From Hyphomicrobiales bacterium (GTDB lineage: Bacteria > Pseudomonadota > Alphaproteobacteria > Rhizobiales > Rhizobiaceae), in NCBI GenBank assembly GCA_011087745.1, contig JAALLB010000145.1:1-5129 (forward strand): a stretch of 5,129 nt of DNA. The letters are read 5' to 3'. Shown piece by piece: positions 1-5,129 of the stretch. Within the stretch, counting starts at the first letter, position 1. Each line of letters begins with the position of its first letter. Under the pieces are notes generated by a model, which saw only the letters and a list, made by a program, of their open reading frames with translations, made no database searches and had not been told where the DNA came from. The translations under genes and the position numbers were made by a program.

Positions 1-2
1 TT

Positions 3-52
3 TCGTATCATATCACACCAAAACATTCGGGTTTTGGAGTAGGATGGGTATA
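3..52. repeat. Left copy of a perfect 50 bp inverted repeat
   Basis: Base 3 pairs with base 5129 and every base through 52 pairs with its partner down to 5080. Base 53 is the first mismatch. The copy lies 38 bp beyond the stop codon of the leftward FAD-linked dehydrogenase, so that gene's transcript would read into it. It contains an internal hairpin (CCAAAAC at 18-24, GTTTTGG at 31-37) and a tandem TATCA TATCA at 6-15. Two further bases (TT) lie outside it at the window edge. I do not recognise it as a known element. A dispersed intergenic repeat, a segment end and an assembly artefact are all possible. Confidence 0.93.
15..40 (-). other. Hairpin in the left repeat, 3' of the FAD-dehydrogenase transcript
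   Basis: Read on the minus strand, downstream of the dehydrogenase stop, CCAAAAC and GTTTTGG form a 7 bp stem around a 6 nt loop. Beyond a single U-U mismatch the stem gains two more pairs (AC with GT). No run of T follows, so it does not meet the usual intrinsic-terminator pattern. It could be an RNA 3'-end stabiliser, a weak or factor-assisted terminator, or simply the palindrome of a repeat element. Confidence 0.4.
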
Positions 53-90
53 GTAGATTAAATTTTTAGGTACTTCAGTAATATTAACGA

Positions 91-1500
91 CTAAAGTAAT
101 TTGCCAGGATTCATGATGTTATCGGGATCCAAGGTCTTTTTAATTGATTTCATAAGGTTTAATTCAACGCGGTCTTTGGTTTGAGCAATCAAGTCGCGTT
201 TTAATCGTCCAACACCATGTTCTGCTGCAACCGAGCCATTCATGTTGATTACGAGGGCATGAATTAATTCATTTATCTCCGGTTGTTTGGCGAGAAACTC
301 ACGGGTATTGGCATTTGTCGGTTGCGAAATATTGTAATGCATGTTGCCATCGCCCAAATGTCCAAAGGTACAAAGCCGTGCATCAGGCATTTCTTGTTCC
401 ATGATTTCACCCGCCTTGGTTAAAAACTCCGGTACCAGATGAAGTGGTACAGAAACATCATGCTTCATCGAACCGCCTTCATGTTTTTGTGCAATAGGCA
501 TCATTTCACGGATCCGCCAAAAATCGTCGGCTTGGGAAATTGTTGTAGATAGAGCAGCATCAGCAATAACATCGTCCATGAAAGCGGCTTCAAGAATAGC
601 TTGAAGTGTTTCATCTGCATCCGCTTGTGCACAATTGGATGAAACTTCGCACAAGACATGCCAGGGATATATTTCCTCCAATGGATTTCGAACATTTTCC
701 ATATGCTGAAGGGTGAATTCCAGTGGTATGCGCGCCATTAATTCGAACGCAGTAAGGCCCTGTCCTGCATAACTCGATGCTTTGGCAAAAAGCTGTAGCG
801 CATGATCTGGTGACTGTACTCCGCAAAAGGCAACTGCTTTTCCACGTGGTTTTGGGAAGAGTTTCAGTACTGCTGCGGTGACAATTCCAAGTGTGCCTTC
901 GGCACCAATAAACAGGTCTTTTAAATCATAGCCGGTATTGTCTTTTTTCAATCGGCGTAACCCATTCCAGATTTCTCCCGATGGTAGAACAACCTCCAAT
1001 CCCATAACCAGAGCCCGAGTATTGCCATAGGCCAGAACACCTGTACCACCCGCGTTGGTTGAGATATTTCCCCCAATCTGACAAGACCCCTGTGAGCCGA
1101 GCGCAAGTGGGAAGAGCCGATCATTGTCATCGGCCAGTTTTTGAACGGTTTCCAGGATGACACCAGCTTCACAGAGGATAACATCGTCTTGAAGGTCAAC
1201 TTCCCGAATTTCGTTCATTCGCTCCAGTGAAAGAACAACCTGCGTACCGCTTTCATCACTGACCGCACCGCCCACATGCCCGGTATGACCGCCTTGTGGA
1301 ACAATCACGGTCTTGGTCAACGCTGCAAGCTTGAGTATTTCAGAAACCTCTTCGGTATTCGCGGGTTTCAGAACAAGTGGAGTATCACCAACAAACAACC
1401 CGCGATTTTCGTGGGTATAGTGAGAAAGGTCATCTGCACTTGTAAGCGCATATTTTTCGCCCACAAGTGCAATAAATTGATTGATTAATGCGTTATCCAT
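91..1500 (-). CDS. FAD-linked 2-hydroxyacid dehydrogenase (D-lactate/D-2-hydroxyglutarate dehydrogenase family)
   Basis: A 469-residue flavoprotein expected to oxidise a D-2-hydroxyacid to the 2-oxoacid and pass electrons to an acceptor such as an electron-transfer flavoprotein or quinone. The N-terminal half is a PCMH/VAO-type FAD-binding domain: PQGGHTGHVGG at 68-78, GGNISTNAGGTGVLAYGN at 143-160 and FIGAEGTLGIVT at 197-208. The C-terminal half is the FAD-oxidase C domain: KHDVSVP at 346-352, the metal-site motif GHLGDGNMHYN at 380-390, AAEHGVGRLKRDL at 425-437 and the family ending DPDNIMNPGKLL. Compared from memory with human D2HGDH, Arg331, Lys346, His381, His388, Asn390, Glu427 and His428 match active-site or metal residues, while its Thr390 is Pro335 here. 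No signal peptide or membrane segment is visible, so it is probably cytoplasmic. The ATG at 1498-1500 is preceded by GAGGAAA and overlaps the upstream stop. Length and motifs look complete. The exact substrate (D-lactate, D-2-hydroxyglutarate, glycolate or other) is not settled by sequence. Confidence 0.93.
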   Translation of the reverse strand: MDNALINQFIALVGEKYALTSADDLSHYTHENRGLFVGDTPLVLKPANTEEVSEILKLAALTKTVIVPQGGHTGHVGGAVSDESGTQVVLSLERMNEIREVDLQDDVILCEAGVILETVQKLADDNDRLFPLALGSQGSCQIGGNISTNAGGTGVLAYGNTRALVMGLEVVLPSGEIWNGLRRLKKDNTGYDLKDLFIGAEGTLGIVTAAVLKLFPKPRGKAVAFCGVQSPDHALQLFAKASSYAGQGLTAFELMARIPLEFTLQHMENVRNPLEEIYPWHVLCEVSSNCAQADADETLQAILEAAFMDDVIADAALSTTISQADDFWRIREMMPIAQKHEGGSMKHDVSVPLHLVPEFLTKAGEIMEQEMPDARLCTFGHLGDGNMHYNISQPTNANTREFLAKQPEINELIHALVINMNGSVAAEHGVGRLKRDLIAQTKDRVELNLMKSIKKTLDPDNIMNPGKLL

Positions 1501-1512
1501 TATTGTTTCCTC
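1498..1512 (-). promoter_or_regulatory. TAATG stop/start overlap with internal Shine-Dalgarno (translational coupling)
   Basis: The TAA of the threonylcarbamoyl-AMP synthase (1502-1500) shares its last A with the ATG of the FAD dehydrogenase (1500-1498). A good ribosome-binding sequence, GAGGAAA at 1512-1506, lies inside the last codons of the upstream gene, about 8 nt from the start. This fixes the downstream start and suggests that ribosomes finishing one gene reinitiate on the next. Confidence 0.85.
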
Positions 1513-2450
1513 GGAGCCGCTGCGCGCTGCAAACGATCGTTAATCGCAATACCAAGACCTTCATTTGGAATGGGTGAGACCCAAATCATAGAAGTACCCG
1601 TTTCATCCAGTTTTCTTAGGCCAATATATAGATTTGCAGCTGCTTCTCGCAAATCTCCGGATTGGGATAGATTAAAAATATTTTCAGTTTCATGGTTCCC
1701 AAACGCCAATAGTGCGGCACCTTGATCGCAAGTCAAACAATTCAGTTTCACTTTTGCATTCGGCGCATAATGACTTTTCATCATGCCAGGAGCCTCAATT
1801 TTTCCCGAAGTTGACAGTGTCGGTTTAATGCCGGTCACTTCGAAAATTTGTTCTTTTGTTACAAAGCCCGGCCGCAATATGGTGATGTTTTCACCTTCAA
1901 CCTTTAATATCGTTGATTCAAGTCCTACCCGGCATGCTCCATTATCAAGAATCATCAAATCTGTATCTTCAAACTGGCTGGCAACATATTGCGCCGTTGT
2001 GGGAGATATCTTGCCTGACTTGTTAGCACTGGGCGCTGCCAAAGGCCGCTGGCATCTGTCGATAACTTTTTGAGCGGGGCCTGTAGGACAGCGAATGCCA
2101 ATCGTATCAAGACCTGCAAAAGCCAGAGGGTGCAGGGAAGTATTTTCAAGTCTCGGTACCACCATTGTCAAAGGGCCTGGCCAAAATGCTTCTGCCAACT
2201 TTGTCGAAATATCGTCAAACGCGCCAAATTTCCTAGCCATCTCCAGATCAAGCATATGGATGATCAGTGGATTGAACTTGGGACGGCCCTTCATTTCAAA
2301 GATGCTTGCAACAGCTTCACCATTGAAGGCATCCGCCGCTAAGCCATATACTGTTTCAGTCGGCAAGCCGATGCAATTACCGTTATGGATTTCATTGCAG
2401 ATTTCACCTAATCTACTATCTAATTCATGAACTGAAATTATTCTTGGCAT
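1500..2450 (-). CDS. tsaC: L-threonylcarbamoyladenylate synthase, Sua5-type (YrdC + Sua5 domains)
   Basis: Makes L-threonylcarbamoyl-AMP from threonine, bicarbonate and ATP, the first step of the universal t6A37 modification of ANN-decoding tRNAs. TsaBDE then transfers the group to tRNA. It acts in the cytoplasm. The YrdC domain fills about residues 1-200: GLPTETVYGLAADA at 28-41, KGRPKFNPLIIHM at 54-66, FWPGPLTMVV at 89-98, IGIRCPTG at 117-124, PLAAPSANKSGKISPT at 136-151 and GLESTILKVEG at 176-186. The linker PGMMKSHYAP at 221-230 is the hallmark that leads into a C-terminal Sua5 domain (about 230-316), so this is the two-domain Sua5/TsaC2 form rather than short TsaC. At 316 residues it is of normal length. 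The ATG at 2450-2448 puts the PTETVYGL motif at the usual distance. Its Shine-Dalgarno is weak, only an A-rich GAAG very close to the start. It is first gene of a two-gene leftward unit. The symbol sua5 would be equally suitable. Confidence 0.95.
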   Translation of the reverse strand: MPRIISVHELDSRLGEICNEIHNGNCIGLPTETVYGLAADAFNGEAVASIFEMKGRPKFNPLIIHMLDLEMARKFGAFDDISTKLAEAFWPGPLTMVVPRLENTSLHPLAFAGLDTIGIRCPTGPAQKVIDRCQRPLAAPSANKSGKISPTTAQYVASQFEDTDLMILDNGACRVGLESTILKVEGENITILRPGFVTKEQIFEVTGIKPTLSTSGKIEAPGMMKSHYAPNAKVKLNCLTCDQGAALLAFGNHETENIFNLSQSGDLREAAANLYIGLRKLDETGTSMIWVSPIPNEGLGIAINDRLQRAAAPRKQ

Positions 2451-2463
2451 GGCTTCTTTTTAT

Positions 2464-2479
2464 TTGACTTTTACGTCAA
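2464..2479. promoter_or_regulatory. Candidate operator: 16 bp inverted repeat TTGACTTTTACGTCAA
   Basis: The arms TTGAC and GTCAA are perfect inverted copies separated by 6 bp, centred 57 bp upstream of the acyl-CoA dehydrogenase start. Size and layout are those of a dimeric repressor/activator site. From memory it resembles the boxes of MerR-family regulators of acyl-CoA and branched-chain amino-acid breakdown (LiuR-like, with a central ACGT-rich palindrome), which would suit the downstream gene. That assignment is inference, because no regulator gene is in the window. Confidence 0.4.
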
Positions 2480-2501
2480 TATTTATTCAAACAAGGAATT
2501 A

Positions 2502-2513
2502 GCTCACCTGAGC
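2502..2513. repeat. 12 bp palindrome GCTCACCTGAGC in the leader
   Basis: Perfect arms GCTCA and TGAGC around a 2 bp centre, lying just 5' of the TGGAGGA ribosome-binding site of the acyl-CoA dehydrogenase. A 2 nt loop is too tight for the full stem in RNA, so a protein-binding site is the more likely reading if it has any function. It may be chance. Confidence 0.3.
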
Positions 2514-2528
2514 CGTTGGAGGATTCAT

Positions 2529-4304
2529 ATGTACCGCGCACCCGTAGCAGAAATTTCGCATACTCTCAAACAAGTTGCTGACATGAAATCAGCTTTGGAG
2601 AGTGGTAAATTGGGCGATTTAAGTGAAGATCTTGTTGATGCAGTGCTCGAAGAAGCTGGAAAATTCGCCAGCGAGCGTATTGCACCTCTAAACCGCGACG
2701 CAGATTTAATCGGTGCCAAGCTTGAAAATGCGGTTGTTACGACCGCTCCTGGTTTTGCAGAAACCTATAAGGACTGGAGCGAAGGTGGTTGGAACGCCAT
2801 TTCGGGCCCGGAAGAATTCGGCGGACAAGGCCTGCCAAACATGCTTGCGGTGGCCGCTTCAGAAATGTGGAACTCTGCTTCCATGGGTTTTGCGCTTTGC
2901 CCTTTGTTGACCATTGGAGCAATTGAAGCAGTTGCAACGCACGGCTCAGATGAATTGAAAGCAACCTACCTCGAAAAACTCGTTTCGGGCGAATGGACTG
3001 GCACCATGAACCTTACAGAACCCGCATGCGGATCAGATTTGGCTGCATTAAAGACACAAGCAAAGCCAGCAGGTGATGGCAGTTACCGCATTTTTGGTCA
3101 GAAGATTTTTATAACTTACGGCGAACATGACATGACAGAAAATATCTGTCATTTGGTTCTCGCTCGATTGCCGGATGCACCTGCAGGAACACGCGGTATT
3201 TCATTGTTCTTAGTGCCGAAATTCCTGGTCAATGAGGATGGCAGCCTGGGCGCTCGTAATGATGCTTTTTGCCAGTCTATCGAACATAAGATTGGTATCC
3301 ATGGTTCCCCGACCTGTGTAATGATTTATGGCGATGGTTTTGAAGGCATGGAACCAGGTGCAATCGGTTATCTGATCGGCGAAGAAAATCGCGGCCTTGC
3401 CTGCATGTTCACCATGATGAATAACGCCCGTCTTAATGTTGGGACGCAAGGTGTCGCTATCGGCGAAGCTGCATACCAACACGCACTGAACTACGCGCAT
3501 GAGCGCAAGCAGGGTAAAGCATCGAGCTATGAAGGTGAGGGCATGGCGCCGATTGTCCATCACCCTGATGTGCAGCGTAACCTGTTGACAATGAAATCGA
3601 TGACAAACGCTGCTCGCGGTATTTGTTATTCTTGTGCCTATGCGCTTGATATGCAGCACATATCTGAAGGTGATGAAGCAAAATTGTGGGCAGAACGCGC
3701 CGGCATCCTAACGCCGATTGCAAAGGCTTTTTCAACCGACATTGGATGTGAGGTTGCAAGCATTGGTGTGCAAATTCACGGTGGTATGGGCTTCATCGAA
3801 GAAACGGGCGCTGGTCAGTATATGCGCGATGCCCGAATTAACCCAATTTATGAAGGTACAAACGGCATTCAGGCTATCGATCTGGTTACTCGCAAACTAC
3901 CCCTGTCGGGTGGTGATGCAGTAAAATCCTATATCGCTGATCTTCGCACAATAGTAAAAGAAGTGCGCGGGGCAAACCATGATGCATTTGAAAACACTGC
4001 TGAACTATTGGATGGAGCTCTCAACGAAGTTGAAAAAACTACGGATTGGCTTCTGGCACAATTATCAGATGGCAAGCTTGACGCAGCACTTGCCGGATCA
4101 ACACCTTATGTTCGTTTGTTTGGATTAGCTTCAGGCGGATGTTATCTGGCCAAGGCTGGATTGGGTGATAGTGATAAAGACCGAGCAAGTCTTGCCCGCT
4201 TCTTTGCTGAGAACTTTGCAGCAGAATGTGCTGCCCTTAAACATACCGTCACCGGCGGTTCAGACAGTCTTGCAGCTGCAAGCGAACTTTTAAAAGCAGG
4301 ATAA
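2529..4304 (+). CDS. Acyl-CoA dehydrogenase, long form with C-terminal extension domain (FadE/DmdC-like)
   Basis: A 591-residue flavoenzyme expected to introduce an alpha-beta double bond into an acyl-CoA and hand electrons to an electron-transfer flavoprotein. The order is a short N-terminal extension (about 1-35, starting MYRAPVAEI as is typical of this subfamily), an alpha-helical N domain (about 36-155), a middle beta domain with the signature NLTEPACGSDLAALKT at 161-176 and GQKIFITYGEHD at 190-201, and a C-terminal helical domain with NNARLNVGTQG at 298-308, QIHGGMGFIEETG at 415-427 and INPIYEGTNGIQ at 437-448. Glu442 in YEGT is the expected catalytic base. Residues from about 465 to the end form the extra domain seen in about 590-residue homologues. 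The ATG at 2529 has a strong TGGAGGA site 5 bp upstream. Characterised relatives include 3-methylmercaptopropionyl-CoA dehydrogenase (DmdC), but the group is broad and the substrate cannot be read from sequence. The crotonase follows after 4 bp, so the two are almost surely co-transcribed. Confidence 0.95.
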   Translation: MYRAPVAEISHTLKQVADMKSALESGKLGDLSEDLVDAVLEEAGKFASERIAPLNRDADLIGAKLENAVVTTAPGFAETYKDWSEGGWNAISGPEEFGGQGLPNMLAVAASEMWNSASMGFALCPLLTIGAIEAVATHGSDELKATYLEKLVSGEWTGTMNLTEPACGSDLAALKTQAKPAGDGSYRIFGQKIFITYGEHDMTENICHLVLARLPDAPAGTRGISLFLVPKFLVNEDGSLGARNDAFCQSIEHKIGIHGSPTCVMIYGDGFEGMEPGAIGYLIGEENRGLACMFTMMNNARLNVGTQGVAIGEAAYQHALNYAHERKQGKASSYEGEGMAPIVHHPDVQRNLLTMKSMTNAARGICYSCAYALDMQHISEGDEAKLWAERAGILTPIAKAFSTDIGCEVASIGVQIHGGMGFIEETGAGQYMRDARINPIYEGTNGIQAIDLVTRKLPLSGGDAVKSYIADLRTIVKEVRGANHDAFENTAELLDGALNEVEKTTDWLLAQLSDGKLDAALAGSTPYVRLFGLASGGCYLAKAGLGDSDKDRASLARFFAENFAAECAALKHTVTGGSDSLAAASELLKAG

Positions 4305-4308
4305 ACTC

Positions 4309-5124
4309 ATGACTGATGTAGCTGACCGTATTTTAACTTCAACGGCCAATGGCGTAATGACCATTCGCATGAACCGTCCTGACAAGAAAAATGCATTGAC
4401 TGGCGATATGTATTCGCGCCTTTCTGCTGGTCTGGATGAAGCAAATTCAAATGATGACATCAACGCAATTCTAATACTGGGTTCACCAGGTTCATTTTCA
4501 TCCGGCAATGATATCGCTGATTTCATGCAAATCGCGATGAGTGGTGAACGCGAAAACATGTCGGTTTTCGGATTTCTTGAGCGCATCATCCAGGCTCCGA
4601 AACCAATAGTTGCAGGGGTTGACGGTTTGGCAATCGGTGTTGGTACAACCATGTTAATGCATTGTGATTATGTGGTTGCATCTGACGCATCACTTTTCAA
4701 AACACCGTTCGTGGATTTGGGTCTGGTGCCTGAAGCAGGCTCCAGTCTTATCGGACCTGAAATAACGGGTTATCACAAGGCATTTTCCTTGCTGGTTATG
4801 GGCGAAGGATTCTCTGCCCAAGATGCAAAGGATGCTGGCTTTGTAACAAAGATTTCTTCATCGCAAGATCTGGAAGCAACCGCGCGTCAAGCAGCAGAAG
4901 AATTGGCTTCCAAGCCACAGCAGGCGTTAAAACTCTCTCGTGACCTGTTACGCGGTGATCGTTCTGATGTATTAGCAAGAATGCGTGAAGAAGCAGTGCT
5001 GTTTGGTCAACGAGTGGAATCTGAAGAAGCAAAACAAGCGTTCATGTCTTTCATGCAAAAGGGTGTGAAGAAGGCGAGTTATACCCATCCTACTCCAAAA
5101 CCCGAATGTTTTGGTGTGATATGA
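4309..5124 (+). CDS. Crotonase-family protein, probable enoyl-CoA isomerase-like; C-terminus encoded by the terminal repeat
   Basis: A 271-residue member of the enoyl-CoA hydratase/isomerase superfamily, probably acting on the product of the preceding dehydrogenase. CoA-ester and oxyanion-hole segments are present: MNRPDKKNAL at 21-30, GSFSSGNDIADF at 61-72 and GLAIGVGTTMLMHCD at 106-120. The two glutamates of classical hydratases (rat Glu144 and Glu164) align with Thr114 and Phe134. Instead Glu142 sits in TPFVDLGLVPEAGSS (132-146), the position used as the acid/base by peroxisomal-type delta3-delta2-enoyl-CoA isomerases. An isomerase-like activity is therefore favoured over a hydratase; this is an inference by eye. 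The ATG has AGGA 7 nt upstream, overlapping the end of the dehydrogenase gene. The normal family C-terminus seems to end near FMSFMQKGVKK (245-255). The last 14 residues, YTHPTPKPECFGVI, and the TGA lie inside the 50 bp inverted repeat, so the true 3' end may differ if the repeat is an insertion or artefact. Confidence 0.9.
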   Translation: MTDVADRILTSTANGVMTIRMNRPDKKNALTGDMYSRLSAGLDEANSNDDINAILILGSPGSFSSGNDIADFMQIAMSGERENMSVFGFLERIIQAPKPIVAGVDGLAIGVGTTMLMHCDYVVASDASLFKTPFVDLGLVPEAGSSLIGPEITGYHKAFSLLVMGEGFSAQDAKDAGFVTKISSSQDLEATARQAAEELASKPQQALKLSRDLLRGDRSDVLARMREEAVLFGQRVESEEAKQAFMSFMQKGVKKASYTHPTPKPECFGVI

Positions 5125-5129
5125 TACGA
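5080..5129. repeat. Right copy of the perfect 50 bp inverted repeat, overlapping the crotonase 3' end
   Basis: Exact reverse complement of 3-52, beginning at crotonase codon 258 and reaching the very last base of the window, so it may continue beyond it. It covers the last 14 codons and the TGA stop at 5122-5124. Both copies have the same orientation relative to the transcription unit they terminate. Ending exactly at the window edge fits a contig that stops at a repeat node as well as it fits the border of a discrete element. Confidence 0.93.
5092..5117 (+). other. Hairpin in the right repeat, inside the crotonase 3' end
   Basis: CCAAAAC (5095-5101) and GTTTTGG (5108-5114) pair around the loop CCGAAT. 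AC at 5092-5093 pairs with GT at 5116-5117 beyond a U-U mismatch. The stem lies before the in-frame stop at 5122, so ribosomes would pass through it. No T tract follows within the window, so I do not call it an intrinsic terminator. Confidence 0.4.

Larger units (their letters stand above)
2451..2528. promoter_or_regulatory. Divergent intergenic region holding both promoters
   Basis: This 78 bp gap separates the starts of the two divergent units, so both promoters should lie here. For the rightward unit a possible -10, TATTTA at 2480-2485, follows a T-rich stretch, with the inverted repeat at 2464-2479 in the spacer. For the leftward unit a weak candidate is TTGAAT (2490-2485) and TCAAAT (2467-2462) with a 17 bp spacer, which would give a leader of only a few nucleotides. 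None of these hexamers is a strong match, and the two candidate promoters overlap each other and the palindrome. Confidence 0.5.

Noticed and set aside
50..2419. 11-mer TAATCTACTAT shared (inverted) between 50-60 and 2409-2419
   Set aside because: Several 11-base matches are expected by chance in a 5 kb sequence compared with itself, and one copy lies inside tsaC coding sequence.
2095..2430. 111 aa open frame opposite tsaC
   Set aside because: It is antisense to the conserved YrdC domain and has no motif of its own.
3210..3659. 149 aa open frame antisense to the acyl-CoA dehydrogenase
   Set aside because: It lies wholly within a strongly supported gene, has no recognisable motif and is rich in Cys, His and Arg as expected of a shadow frame.
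4290..4652. 120 aa open frame antisense to the crotonase start
   Set aside because: It overlaps conserved crotonase motifs on the other strand and shows no family resemblance, so it is a shadow.
4309..5124. Calling the crotonase DmdD (methylthioacryloyl-CoA hydratase)
   Set aside because: Position after a DmdC-like gene is suggestive, but both hydratase catalytic glutamates are replaced by Thr and Phe.
3..5129. Complete insertion sequence or transposon
   Set aside because: The long terminal inverted repeat suggests it, but there is no transposase or recombinase, the cargo is ordinary metabolism plus an essential-type tRNA-modification gene, and no flanks are visible for a target duplication.
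5080..5129. Integron attC site or intrinsic terminator
   Set aside because: The core GTTRRRY/RYYYAAC boxes in attC arrangement are absent and no integrase is present. The hairpin is not GC-rich and is not followed by a T run.

Overview
This 5.1 kb window looks like an ordinary stretch of bacterial chromosome of moderate GC. It most likely comes from an alphaproteobacterium, perhaps a marine Hyphomicrobiales-type genome. That placement is an inference from protein style and gene mix, not from a marker gene. The window is gene-dense, with four full-length genes in two divergent pairs and good Shine-Dalgarno sites before three of the four starts.

Layout: the left half is transcribed leftward. 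A Sua5/TsaC-type L-threonylcarbamoyladenylate synthase (complement 1500-2450) is followed by an FAD-linked 2-hydroxyacid dehydrogenase of the D-lactate/D-2-hydroxyglutarate family (complement 91-1500). The two share one base in a TAATG stop/start overlap. A 78 bp divergent intergenic region (2451-2528) holds a 16 bp inverted repeat and a second 12 bp palindrome. The right half is transcribed rightward: a long-form (591 aa) acyl-CoA dehydrogenase (2529-4304) and, 4 bp later, a crotonase-family protein (4309-5124). This pair most likely acts in acyl-CoA (fatty-acid-like or thio-acid) breakdown. The left pair joins a tRNA-modification enzyme (t6A37) to a flavoprotein dehydrogenase.

The strongest unexplained structure lies at the ends. 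Bases 3-52 and 5080-5129 are a perfect 50 bp inverted repeat. Each copy sits at the 3' end of one outward-facing transcription unit, so both transcripts would carry the same RNA sequence, including a 7 bp stem with a 6 nt loop. The right copy runs into the crotonase frame and supplies its last 14 residues and its stop codon. It could be a real dispersed palindrome-bearing repeat, the ends of a mobile or invertible segment, or an assembly or fold-back artefact at contig ends. The sequence alone cannot decide. I see no transposase, phage gene, CRISPR array, tRNA or rRNA, and no clear new defence or mobile system.

A second point of interest is that the crotonase lacks both glutamates of a classical enoyl-CoA hydratase but has a glutamate in a PEAGS motif. 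This argues for an isomerase-like activity rather than the usual 'enoyl-CoA hydratase' label.
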